Positions 13,010-25,273 of a DNA stretch of 64,000 nucleotides are shown here, piece by piece. Position 1 is the first letter of the stretch. Each line of letters starts with the position of its first letter. The notes under the pieces were generated by a model. That model was given only the letters and a program-made list of their open reading frames with translations, was not told the DNA's origin and made no database searches. This stretch comes from Liolophura sinensis (Eukaryota; Mollusca; Polyplacophora; Chitonida; Chitonidae). The position numbers and the translations under genes were made by a program. The DNA lies in contig NC_088302.1 of the NCBI RefSeq assembly GCF_032854445.1, positions 2,660,023-2,724,022 of the forward strand, given 5' to 3'.

Positions 13010-13190
13010 AAAAACCATGCACATCGCCAGCCATATGTAATAATAACCATGCACATCGCCAGCCTTATGTAATAAAAGCCATGCACATCGCCAGCCATAT
13101 GTAATAAAAGCCATGCACTTCGCCAGCCGTATGTAATAAAAGGCATGCACTTCGCCAGGCGTATGTAATAAAAGGCATGCACATCGTCGT
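13010..13190. repeat. 32-bp minisatellite
   Basis: About 5.5 units around 'catgcacatcgccagccata' followed by 'tgtaataaaag'. It starts directly after the truncated family A copy. Confidence 0.95.
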
Positions 13191-13437
13191 AGTCTAATGT
13201 TGTGAATGTTGTTTGAATGATTGATAACTGTTGTACTCAGCAAATTTCCACCAATATTCAAGCATGAATCCTACTTGATACTGAACGGCAAAAGGCGAGT
13301 CGCGATCAAACTATAAACAGCTTCGCACACCTATAATTTTCTTTCCTAGTTCTATAAACCGCATCTGTCGTTTCTCTATAAAAACACAATTGTGGTAGCA
13401 CCTCAGAAACTAACGTTAGGAATGCTATAGCACAAGA

Positions 13438-15312
13438 TTCCGCTGGTGATGTAGCTACCGTTGGCGAAGTGTCTACCACTGGTGGTGTAGCTTTCGCTGG
13501 TGATGTAGCTTCCGCTGGTGGTGTAGCTTCCGCTGGTGATGTAGCTTCCGCTGGTGGTGTAGCTTCCGCTGGTGATGTAACTGCCGCTGGTGATGTATCT
13601 ACGGCTGGTGATGTAGCTACCGCTGATGATATAGCTACCGCTGGTGATGTAGCTACCGATGATGATATAGCTACCGCTGGTGATGGAGCTACAGCTGGTG
13701 ATGTAACTTCTGCTGATGATGTAGCTATCGCTGGTGATGTAGCTATCGCTGGTGGTGTAGCTTCCGCTGGTGATGTAGCTACAGATGGTGATGTAGTTTC
13801 CGCTGGTGATGTTGCAACAGATGGTGATGTAGCTACCGCTGGTAATGTAGCTACCTCTGTTGATGTAGCCACCTCTGGTGATGTAGCTACCGCTTCTGCT
13901 GGTGATGTTGCTTTCGCTGGTGATGTAGCTACCGCTGGTGATGTAGCTACAGATGGTGGTGTAGCTTCCGCTGGTGATGTAACTGCCGCTGGTGATGTAT
14001 CTACGGCTGGTGATGTAGCTACCGCTGATGATATAGCTACCGCTGGTGATGTAGCTACCGATGATGATATAGCTACCGCTGGTGATGGAGCTACGTCTGG
14101 TGATGTAGCTACAGCTGGTGATGTAACTTCTGCTGATGATGTAGCTATCGCTGGTGATGTAGCTATCGCTGGTGGTGTAGCTTCCGCTGGTGATGTAGCT
14201 ACAGATGGTGATGTAGTTTCCGCTGGTGATGTTGCAACAGATGGTGATGTAGCTACCGCTGGTAATGTAGCTACCTCTGTTGATGTAGCCACCTCTGGTG
14301 ATGTAGCTACCGCTTCTGCTGGTGATGTTGCTTTCGCTGGTGATGTAGCTACCGCTGGTGATGTAGCTACAGATGGTGATGTAGTTTCCGCTGGTGATGT
14401 AACAACAGATGGTGATGTAGCTACCACTGGTAATGTAGCTACCGCTGTTAATGTAGCTACCGCTGTTGATGTAGCCACCTCTGGTGATGTAGCTACCGCT
14501 TCTGCTGATGATGTTGCTTTCGCTGGTGATGTAGCTAACGCTGGTGATGTAGCTACGTCTGGTGATGTAGCTACAACTGGTGATATAGCTTTCGCTGGTG
14601 ATGTAGCTACCGCTGATGATATAGCTACCGTTGGTGATGTAGCTTTCGCTGGTGATGTAGCTAGCGCTGGTGGTGTAGCTTCCGCTGATGATGTAGCTAC
14701 AGGTGGTGATGTAGTTTCCGCTGGTGATGTAGCAACAGATGGTGATGTAGCTACCGCTGGTAATGTAGCTACCGCTGTTGATGTAGCAACCTCTGGTGAT
14801 GTAGCTACCGCTTCTGCTGGTAATGTTGCTTTCGCTGGTGATGTAGCTACCGCTGATGATGTAGCTACCGCTGATGATGTAGCTACCGCTGGTGATATAG
14901 CTTTCGCTGGTGATGTAGCTACCGCCGATGATGTAGCTACCGTTGGTGATGTAGCTTTCGCTGGTGATGTGGCTACCGCTGGTGATGTGGCTACCGCTGG
15001 TGATGTAGCTACCGCTGGTGATGTAGCTACCGCTGATGATGTAGCTACCGCTGGTGATGTAGCTTTCGCTGGTGATGTGGCTACCGCTTGTGATGTAGCT
15101 TTCGCTGGTGATGTGGCTAACGCTGATGATGTAGCTACCGCTGGTGATGTAGCTTTTGCTGGTGATGTGGCTACCGCTGGTGATGTAGCTACCGCTGGTG
15201 ATGTAGCTACCGCTGATGATGTAGCTACCGCTGATGATGTAGCTACCGCTGGTGATGTAGCTTTCGCTGATGATGTAGCTACCGCTGGTGATGTAGCTAC
15301 CGCTGGTGTAAT
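13438..15312. repeat. 1.9-kb, 18-bp minisatellite, open on both strands
   Basis: About 104 units related to 'gctggtgatgtagctacc'. About 400 bp is duplicated internally: positions 13690-13920 match 14110-14340 at an offset of exactly 420, while sequence before that matches at an offset of 402, so one 18-bp unit was gained. Both strands stay open across the array: a 639-codon plus frame (ATAGDV-like units, 13469-15388) and a 690-codon minus frame (PAVATS-like units, 13306-15378). Unit variants change the amino acid in both frames, and neither unique flank looks like a signal peptide or a known domain, so I call it a repeat. A transcript could overturn this. Confidence 0.85.
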
Positions 15313-15389
15313 AAACTTTAATTCATTCCCCATCATGGCAAACACATGGTTGTTACATCGGAATATCGACATTTTCACACATAGCTAGC

Positions 15390-18156
15390 TGTATTTACTG
15401 TGATCCACAGTTGATGTCGCTTGTAAATGTAGTATTTTGTCAATACATGTTAAACACTACCCGAAAAAAATGGACCAAGACAGTTCATTTAATATTAAAT
15501 AATATATAAGAATATGACTGCATTTGAAAGACTTTGACAACGATGGATATTCTCTGTTTCAGTACAAACCCGTCCAACATCTTTGAATGACAGATTCAAG
15601 AGGCTTCTGTCAGCAGCAAAGTCACAAAATCAATATCTGGCTTTTTGTGCGGACGTCACCTGCAAACAATGGCATACACCTGCACGAATCTGGTTGCACG
15701 AAACATATTGTGGACAGTTCCAGCTTGTCTGGAGACCAAGGTATTATATTAGGTACTGCTGTCAGTTGTAGAAAACGTGACTTTTTTCCAGACCTTGACT
15801 CAATCGGTTCATTAACCTGGTACCTTGTGACCCTGGTCTTTGGTTAGTACCATCCAAGTAAGCAAACAATGCATAGTAAGCGACAACAGATGGAAAAGCT
15901 TGTGAAAGGATTAATATTGAAGCACTGTGCTCCTTTGTCCAACTGCTATCAATTTTCTGCAGCTGACACGACTTATTTTTACCAACACGGATTCATGTTC
16001 AGCTGTAATGTAGCCCATCTTCACCATAAATTGCCAAGCCTTTTCCTGCTAACACTTTACCCGATAATTCATTTCCATGTTAAAATAAAGGATGCATTTC
16101 TATTAGGTGAGTGCAAATTTAACTGCATTAACGGAAGCTCCCCAAATGCGGGGTCAGCTTGGAAAAGGAACATCTTCCAGGGCTTAAAATTACAAGAGAT
16201 TATCACCCGGGAAACTTGTCTGTATTGACAGCTAAAATAAGGTCAGCACGTCACAAACTGCTTTTAACAAGAATAACCTAAGGAAAGGTAATCTCTTCCA
16301 AAGAATACATTTTTTCTCCCAATGTTTCTCCATTGTTGATGTCACCATAAGGCAGGATGTTCATGTTGAAGGGAACTCTTTGCTTGGAGAAAAAATAACT
16401 GATTCCTATTAATTTTCACACGGTGAAATGTAGGTCGCATGAGTAGCCCTTTGTCTTATCCATTAAAGTAGCCGCGAATTCAATTCCATCTGATTCTGGC
16501 TTCCTGTCCAGTCGTATGCAGGAGAGGCTGCAGCGACCTGTGGATAGTCGTTAATTTCCAGGACAGCCGCTTTCCTCCCATCTTAATGCTGACCGTCATC
16601 ATGTAAGTGCCATATTATAGTCATAGTATAGTGTACGGCATAAAGCTTAAAATAAAAGAACAAATGGCTGTAATTATGTGTTTCTCCTTCAAGTTACCTG
16701 TTTATATTTCAAAAACCTGTTTATATTTTCATAAACTTATCCAGGATCGTACTCAAGAAGACAAATGCCTGTGTACACTGTATGCAAAACCTCAACATCA
16801 TGTTGACAATGTTAGCAGAGCAAGTACTTTCTGAATAGTTCATTATGATCTAGCTTGACGAATAGTTCTCTCTCAGAGAAAACCCAGATTAAAGTATATG
16901 CAATGTTGATATCATAACTTGGCTGCCGTGCTGATGTCAGGTTTCGCAGACCTACCTGTGTTGCCGCATCACAAGACTAAGGGTGAAGCAGACAAACGAC
17001 AAGTCTTAGTAAACGTGGCACAATGATCCAAGTCGTGTGATGTTTAGGCCATTATGGAGTGAGAATTGTACCAGTAGTAATATACTTTCGTCGGGCAGAT
17101 TTTCTGGTTCGTATCTCCATTTTTCATTTCGAATCTTTCAAAAATATCAGTTTCTTTGCGGATGATTTTCCTTTGGAAATACTAACAGCATTTTTTCACC
17201 CTTCTCTCAAATACATAGTCTGAGAATACTTATTCCTCCTGATATAATTACCACACAATTACCACACAATTACCACACAAAAATATAATGTTAGAATGGG
17301 CTGATTGAGGTTCCTGGGGCTTCTCGGCAAGAACGCTGGGCTTCAATGGAAAGTTAACAGGACTATGACAACATGGACGCAATGGCTCTGTTTAGGTAAA
17401 TACTCATAATGGCCCGGCGAAATTTCCATTCCAAAGTTGGGCTCCCATATGGGCTCAGTTCGTTAATGTTCTCTGATGCATTCATAATGACGGCCGTTTC
17501 AAATCATCTTTGTACAAAGCTTTACTATGCGCCATTTCCATTTGTACACAGAGCCTCATTAGCGGCATATACAGGGGTGCCACGGTAAATGTGGATAGTA
17601 GCGACGCCTTCATAATAGAAATGGCCTCATGGGATTTACCAACCAAGAAACTCCACACATTAAGAGCTAACGTATTGTGGAGTCTTTGATTCATTGTCGT
17701 AATTCAACGGTAATCATTGATGTTTAATCACAACTATGCCCTGATTTGAACAGTTATTTTTTGCATGCATGAACGGTAATTCGGGTAGGATTTAGACTTT
17801 TTCGGATTCTAATCAATAGAGCACATCTTGTACAAAGGAAGTTGTGTAAACAATAGATTAAACTCACATTAAATGTGTGTAACCATAGTCTGGATACCCC
17901 TGATGTTAAACCATTTATTTAACTGATTGGTTGGTGTTTTATACACTGTACTGAAAACAAGTACTGCCCCTGACACGTAACAGTCGTAACACAGCAGCGT
18001 CATCAGCGAGAGATGGATTCTAACGTAGAAGTCTGAAAATTGTGTGTGTTGTCTGCTGTGAGAGGAACACTTTAGATCAGTGAGCCAGCAAGGCCCTGAA
18101 AAATATTCTAGTATGAGGAATCATCCATCCATTTCCTAGTGATGTTTTAAACGTTG
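15390..18156. other. Unassigned sequence with two family A relics
   Basis: No gene is recognised. Positions 16538-16612 are a decayed minus-strand family A fragment ('tttcctcccatcttaatgct'). Positions 17913-17960 hold a plus-strand core fragment ('gattggttggtgtttta'). Positions 17249-17282 hold three copies of an 11-bp unit ('caattaccaca'). Confidence 0.4.
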
Positions 18157-18688
18157 TTAAAGGAGAAGAGAACTTAAATATCAAACAAATACCATTGAAA
18201 AGAGAATGCATTTCCTCGTATGTACATGCCATAAAAAAGTTTTGATATGTAGCTCAAGTTGATAAATTGCAGCGCCAAAAGCCTCTGTGGCGACACCATA
18301 GAACTAGTCCTGAAGTCTTCTGTCTTAGTAGGAGAATTTCCGACGGAAACCGCCGAAGTGCAGTTCGTACATTTCCGGTAGAACTCTTCTTTCCGCTTGA
18401 CGATCGGTAAACCGGAATTTTGGACGTAAGTTCCGAGTTTACACGAACAAGCCGGCAGTTTTAACGACTCTCATTGACTGAGAGGCAACACACCCCAAGC
18501 ATAAATTACAGGGTGTTAAACATGGAGGATGCTATGGACTGAGCGATTTATGCCCGCTTTGCCGTTTTCAGGCTTTACTTGTATGGCGAGGAAAAATCGC
18601 TAAATTATTCAGCAGGCACCACCAGATAGAAAAAAAATGGGCTCTTTTCAGCCTATGGTGCCATTTCTTAAATTTTCTTCTCCTTTAA
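18157..18688. mobile_element. Non-autonomous DNA transposon flanked by TTAA
   Basis: Terminal inverted repeats are visible. The left end is TTAA followed by 'aggagaagagaacttaaat'; the right end is 'cttaaattttcttctcct' followed by TTAA. The inverted match covers about 20 bp with two or three mismatches, and the TTAA tetranucleotide at both ends fits a duplicated target site. The interior of about 530 bp has no open frame. TTAA targets are typical of piggyBac-type elements, but the terminal bases alone do not prove that class. Confidence 0.7.
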
Positions 18689-21600
18689 CTGTCATCAATT
18701 CTTGTGAGCCCCTTAACCTGTTTTGACTGTGAAACAAAATGGAAATGGTTGTTTTATTTTTTGTTAATTCATATCAGAATGAAGAAGAAATGTAAGATGT
18801 ATTTTATGGTTTAATTAAAGCACACAACATTCCCCATACGATATGTGATTGCACCAAACACAAACCCCTCGCTACTGGTAGGTGTTCTGAAACCCTCGGA
18901 GGAATGTTGGCAGTTGTGAATCAAACCAAACTCCTCGCAGTGCAAGTACCGCGCTAACTGACGTTTGGATTTTTATGAAATACGAAAGTCTGTCAGTGGC
19001 AAATGCGCTGCGAAAAGTTTAAATTCAGCAGAAAATCCCTTCACAGTGTTGCCATAGAGGCACTAGATTCCGTAATGTAATAATAGGCCGGATAACTTGT
19101 TATTAAGCTTGCCCTAACCTGATCATGATTTTTGTATAATTTTTCTGCTTAAACTGTTCTGACCACCTTTTTCTTCAACCCATTGTTCAATGTACCGTCA
19201 CAATGATGTTTTTTCATATAAGCAAAAACCCATACAGAAATAACACAAAAATCTCACGGGATTGAATATCGTTCATCTCAAGTGAACGGCAAATTGAAAA
19301 CATGGCATTTTTTCCTTTTGAGGCTTTCATGTTGAAGTTTTACAGGATCAAACAGCTCTTTCGTAAAATTAGTAATGGCTTAAAAATCCCCTGTTATGGC
19401 TTAAAACATTTCCAATCATCCACGTGCCATTAGCAAACTTGGACGTATCGCCCAAGACAATGTTTTACGTGAATCTGTTCCTTGGGACCTAGACACAACC
19501 CAAGGCAATCACTAGTCGTTTGTCAGGTAATGATTCATTAGTTTAGAATATTCTCAAACAGCTCATTAAGAATGTACTAGGAGTCTCGATAAACATAAGC
19601 GCTGAAGGGAACGCCTGGAAAAGTAAGGAAAATGCCTTTTACGTTATTTCTCGTCTTCTCCACTGAATGGTAAAAGCAGTTTTTGGTACATATTACGTAC
19701 ACCGTATATCTCGAATGCAGAAGTGTCTGTACCCGATGTGGAATATTGAGATAAAAAAATGATACCTTGAAATTTCACCTTCATGAATTTATTATCGCTG
19801 TTCATGACAGTCAGCCCATGGCAGTCAGCCCATAACAATCAGCCCATGACAGTCAGCCCATGGCAATCAGCCCATGGCAGTCAGCCCATGATAGTCAGCC
19901 CATGGAAGTCCTTGTTTCTGGAAAATGTTCTCGATCGTTGAGTTGTTTAAAGAAAGAAAAACGATACGTAAATTGCCGGGATATGAAAATTGCTTTTCAC
20001 TCGAGACATATTTCTTTCGACGAAGGTTTGTTTGTCTTACAACACAATAATATTGTGATCAGTTGTAATCCAAGTTATAGGACAAATACTCGATGACGTG
20101 ATAAAACTAAATAAGACTATTCATGGAAGTCGCCATCTATATGAATTCTGAGGGAAGCACTTCGAACGGCACCACGGAAATACATTTTTCTTATGTGCCA
20201 ACATTTTCCTTACACGTAATCATGTATCAACAAGAGAGATACGTGTTACGTACTGCGTCCAATATGCTTCTTGACACTAAGGTGGTCTGAGTGCGCCCAA
20301 CACGATCGTGTCATGACACGTCACTTCATTTAACAGATAGATAATTAACAGATATGTCCTTTCCTTCAATAAAAATCGGGAATGACAGATCGTCAGTAAA
20401 TCGTAGAACTAGGTATCAAAACTGTAGTTATGTTAATTGCAATATATCAGACTCACTTCTAGAATCTCTCAAAATGCTGTGTTATCATAACAATGTATTA
20501 TACTGTCATGACAACACAGCATTTCTCGCTGTGATACTATCCAGAGCCACCATATGCGTGACTTGACATCCATGTATTTTGGTGAAACCATCACCTAGGC
20601 ATCAAAACAGACATTCTTATACCAGCCCTAAAGAAAATCATGGACCTTTCGCGTTAATAGTCGCAAGACCAAGAAATTATACAAAGTAAGAAATTAGGAC
20701 GGATTTATATCGGTTCTTAGCAATTATTTGTGGACAACATTTAACCTGAGGAAAATTAACCTAGAAAGGTGCGTTAACCTCGTCTTTATTCAGCGAATGT
20801 AGTGAGGAGCAATTAATTGACTACGTCTTATTTCCATGCGCTTTGGGAACGGAAAGAACACTTGCTAATCAAAGGTTGTCTCTGTTGTCGTGGGGGCCAT
20901 GAGACACAGTGGCTAGATCTGCTTTCAGATGCTCTGCCCACCCCATCTAAGTCACCCCATCCCGGGAATGACAGATCGTTAGTGTGTCGTTCTGATAGAA
21001 ATCTGCACAAATTCAATATGATTCCGGATTTACAAATTAAACAAACGATGTTATACATCGTACATAGATCTAATCGGAATAAAATACACCCTCACACGAG
21101 ATAGATGTTGAGAATATGACACGATTCCTGTCTACATCAGCTGAAGACAAATACGATGATTTAATCCGGGCATAAATATGCGTATGTATCTTCATTGTCA
21201 ACTGTAAATAAGATTTTATCAGTTTGTATATACATGTGTATTCGCACATACATTTGCTTAATTCTGTTTACTGGTTTGCGTGGAGCTGGCGTCCCTTCAA
21301 TATACAGTATATCCATTAAGAAACAAACTATTGTCGACAGACGTAGTCTGCATTCTGCGCCTTATACTTTATTACAAACTCTTTTATCACCATAAAACGT
21401 AAATAACATTCGGCTTAATCGATTTCCTTGTTCACACACGTTTACGGTTGGATCAAAACAGAAAGTTTTTGTTCTAACGCCAATCCAATATCCCTGAAAA
21501 CTGACCTCGGCATATTTGTGATTAGGTGCCAAAGTAATACAACTCAGCTTCATATAAATAACTATGAGAGGGAACGTTTTCCATAGTCTTAATGATACAG

Positions 21601-22849
21601 AAATATTTCACGTAGCCTTAATTAATTTCCCGCCCGGAATTTTATACAAAACTGGGTCCACCAGGATGAGACGTTAATATGTATAAACGCCCGAGACATA
21701 TTTCAGGCATAGACGCGTGCCATGTGACTGAGATACATATTTATAATTGAAAACTTGAAAAAATTTAAACTAGCATGGTACATGGTTTGAATACCGATTT
21801 CATTCAGTCGCCTTGAACATACCTTGAGTCTTTTCTAAATCATTGAAGACTGTTGACTGCTTCTCTTTACATGATTCAGTCATATTTTCGCACATGTAGC
21901 GAATGGACTTTGAATCGAGCTATGCCATTAAAAATATGGATGTGACGTTAATGCTACGGGTACAGACCATGAGAGAATGTGATGTTTTAAAACCATTTTA
22001 CTCAGTTGAAAACATTCTAAATTAATAAATTGAAGTTTTCTCGTGGTCAGTATTTAATGGTCTATCATCTGGTATATGCTTCACTTTCGTGGTTTCTTTG
22101 GCTTTAAATAAAAATGTTAGTTTTTGTTTAAAGGAAGTTCCATTGTGTTTAACTTTTCCCATCTCAGTAATTCCAGGATTCCGTTATCCCTTGACTAGTG
22201 AGGTTGCAGGTTCAAGACTGGCTTCTGTTGACATATCGTTCTTTAAATGAAATCAACAAATCAGTCCGAAACACATTCAAACTGAATCTTTATTTAACAG
22301 TATTGTATGTAGGGGGGGGGGGTAACTCCAATTCATCAAGTACATGTACTTTATCAGTTTCAGAAAGACACAACAATAATATAACCCATGTATGTGACAA
22401 GGACACAAGGTGTTGTAAACACTTCATCATGGAAACAAAAACGATACTGAGCTTTGTTGTTCCACGATCCCTGGCCTCACGTGATATGGCATTGGAAAAT
22501 ATTTACACTGCAAATAAACACTTCTGTTTCATTAAAATAATTTGCACAAACAGACTCTGCGTAAGCGCGTTCATTTTTTCCTGAAAATTACTTCTGTGGT
22601 TACGGTTCATTGCAGCTATTTCCTCTTAAAAATAACAGTTTGGCAATAGCGAATCGCTAATTATATTTATTTGTTTGACACTGCGCTCATGGATTATTCG
22701 CTTATGTTACAGATGTCTGGATCATGGGAGGAAGAAATGCGATAGAGAATCATGTGTACATTTATTAAACACCTTCATAAAGTGTGTCTGTAGGGATCTG
22801 ATAATTACTAGAGTAATCTATCACTCTATTCTTGTACTCAACCTGCGGA
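18689..22849. other. Unassigned sequence
   Basis: Apart from the 14-bp repeat at 19803-19910 and a short relic at about 20585-20635 (opposite-strand match to 12545-12575), no gene or element is recognised. A run of ten G residues lies near 22313-22322. Open frames are all short and lack recognisable domains. Confidence 0.4.
19803..19910. repeat. 14-bp tandem repeat
   Basis: About seven copies of a unit close to 'agtcagcccatggc'. Unit boundaries are clear because 'cagccca' recurs every 14 bp. Confidence 0.9.
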
Positions 22850-22970
22850 AGGTAGTGGATTTCCCCAGGCTCTGCCCGGTTTCCTCCCACCGTAATGCTG
22901 GCCGGCGTCGTATAAGTGAAATATTCTTGAGTACGGCGTAAAACACCAATCAAATAAATAAATACATAAA
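22850..22970 (-). repeat. Interspersed repeat family A, well-preserved minus copy
   Basis: Contains 'ggctctgcccggtttcctcc', 'accgtaatgctggccggcgt' and 'cttgagtacggcgtaaaaca', ending in AAATAAATAAAT. It is one of the best copies in the window for defining the family consensus. Confidence 0.85.
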
Positions 22971-24870
22971 TGTTCTTGTACTCTAACAACTATTTGTTAG
23001 CTGCTTGTAACTTAGTGTATTAAAAAATCTTACTTCGGATAAAGACAGCCTATACCATGAGCACTATGACCGTCATAATGATGTCTGAGGGGCACAGGGA
23101 GTAAAACTAAGGCAGTTTTATCGTTGGCAAATGGTCACACAAGGGCCCTAACTGGTAAAATCAGGTTTTATATGTCAGTTTACATAAGTTATGGTTTTAT
23201 TCTAACTGTTCAGGCAAATACTTAAAAGCAGATAACAAACGCGATCTGTCTTTGGAGTCTATATTGTTTGACATCTTTGAAATCATTTGCTCTTCCAGCC
23301 AAATTAGACTACAGTGTAACATGTATGTATATGATGTTTGTCTCGTGTACCGCCGGCAACAGCTCGCATTCAGCTAATATGAAAAACTGAATAAAAATAT
23401 CTGAGAGTTAGCTTCTGTAAAATGCGGAATTGGACGGGTTATATCACCTTGCGGTAAAGAACTGTGTTATGTAACATAAAGCTGATGCATCAATTAAATC
23501 ACACAAATATATATCTTCAGAATAAATGAATAACACCCATGGACACCTTCTGATCGGATTCCACAACAGCTTCCAGTGGATTTTCGCTGGGAACATTCCG
23601 CCAAAGGCATGCCGTGTAAAGGTATCCAGACCGGTACAGTTGGTATAGTTAGCCTTAACAAAGATTCACAGCACAGCAAAAAGCACAAGATATAATGAAT
23701 AGTACAATGATACATATTTATATATTTAGAAGTCTTGGTACTTCCCTATTAATCATAATAATGGTGCTACTAAAGCATACAAGAATAATGAGTTCAAATT
23801 TAAAAATAGAGTTTGACAGAGCGTATAGCTTAACAGCGGTTTCATAATCCCTGAAAAGCAAATAAATATGAAATGTGTATGCGATTTGAACAACTGGCGT
23901 CAAAAGAGTACATCTGAAAGTGACACATATAGGAGTGAAAGTGGTCTGAAACTGTACACCTCTCCCCTACAACCACCCGGTCAAGCGTCCACCTTATAAC
24001 TTACTCTGGTACTTACATGTAAACGCGAAAGGGTTGTACATGATGCGCAATATTTATATACTATTTGTAGCCAAATCTATGGAAGGAAAATCTGCGAAGT
24101 TGTGATCTGTTTATACGTCCAAAAGGGCGTACTATGTCGAATGATATTGCTATGCGGCCCAAAACTACGAAATTGTGCTAAAAAGCGACCCCTCCTTTAC
24201 AATCATATTATTAGGCACTTATTTTCCAAGATCTTAATTTATATATTACATATATATTGCGTCAAAAGGAACTGAGTGCCTTTTCTAATCTACAATACTA
24301 AAAGTATTTCATGTCATAAATTGAAGACTAGAAAACAAACACGAGTTTTAAAAGGCAGGAAGAAACATGTTTACCTGCTCGAGGCTGTCTGTCGTGTTAA
24401 GTTATACAAACCCGTCAGATATCTGTACAGATTTAACATAAATGCATTTAGGAATTTTTAAGATTAGGCCTAAATCAGATTTTAACATTCGAAACTCATT
24501 ATTCTCACTATCAATTCTTTGAAGAGCGTTTAACGTTGTGGACTCAAGTTTGTTTTACATTGACGATAGGTGTTGCCGGTCGGTATGTGCTTATGAATAT
24601 GTTACACAATTTAACAATTCGAGAAACCTCGATTGTCTAAAATCAATGATATCATTGAATGATATGATATATTAAGGCAAGCTGGAAAATCATATTAAGG
24701 CAGTTGATCTCTTCTTCATCAAACTCATAATCTCTAACATTCTTCCTAAAGCCATTCACATTTATAGTAAAATTCTCAGCCATTTTGTCTTCAAACATGT
24801 TACCGTCATGGTACGTCATTTGTACGACAGCATTAACTTAATGCACTTTAATCGCTATAACTCATATGCC
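22971..24870. other. Unassigned sequence downstream of the receptor gene
   Basis: No gene or repeat is recognised between the family A copy and the presumed 3' end of the minus-strand receptor gene. Confidence 0.4.
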
Positions 24871-24893
24871 TTGGTTCAAAAGTCCGCCACCTG

Positions 24894-24899
24894 TTTATT
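24894..24899 (-). promoter_or_regulatory. Candidate polyadenylation signal of the receptor gene
   Basis: The minus strand reads AATAAA about 200 nt past the receptor stop codon at 25096-25098. It is the first canonical hexamer noticed downstream. The hexamer is common in AT-rich DNA, so position is the only support. Confidence 0.35.
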
Positions 24900-25095
24900 A
24901 AAGTCAAATATTTCCAAGACGGAAGTGGTTCTAATAGCTGAAACAAAAACATGCCGTTTCAAATACACAACAATGACCGAACAGCCCTGCTTTCTTCCAG
25001 CAATTCAACAAAACAAGATCAGCTCTGCGGGTTTTCATCCCTGCTCGGAGATTAGAACATATGGTACCCACGCTGAAGCAAGCGACGAAATTTTT

Positions 25096-25273
25096 TCATT
25101 TGTTCCACATTTCCAAATACATCATCCAATAAACGAAGTTAAATATAACGAACATGACCGGGAACACCACTCTAGCCGCCTTGTCGACGAAGCGTGCCCT
25201 CTCTAAAAAATGCGCTTGGAATGCAAGAGTAGGAAATCTTCTTCGGTTTCTTTTCCCACTCATCAGATTTGGC
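25096..25273 (-). CDS. Receptor last exon: end of M3-M4 loop, M4 and stop
   Basis: The acceptor is 'ttatttttttcacgcag', a good polypyrimidine tract. The exon starts in phase 2 (one base completes a codon), then encodes a basic stretch (GKRNRRRF) and an amphipathic segment (LERARFVDKAARV). These lead into M4 (VFPVMFVIFNFVYWMMYL) and the tail EMWNK with a TGA stop at 25096-25098. The pattern of basic residues followed by VDKAAR, FP and the aromatic 'NFVYW' is typical of the last exon in glycine-receptor-like subunits. The entry phase does not fit the 26753 donor directly, so an intervening exon of 3n+2 bases is required. Confidence 0.88.

Noticed and set aside
13469-15388. Annotation of the 639-codon plus frame as a gene
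   Set aside because: The opposite strand is equally open, unit variants are mostly amino-acid-changing in both frames, and the unique tail shows no domain. It is kept as a repeat with a finding.
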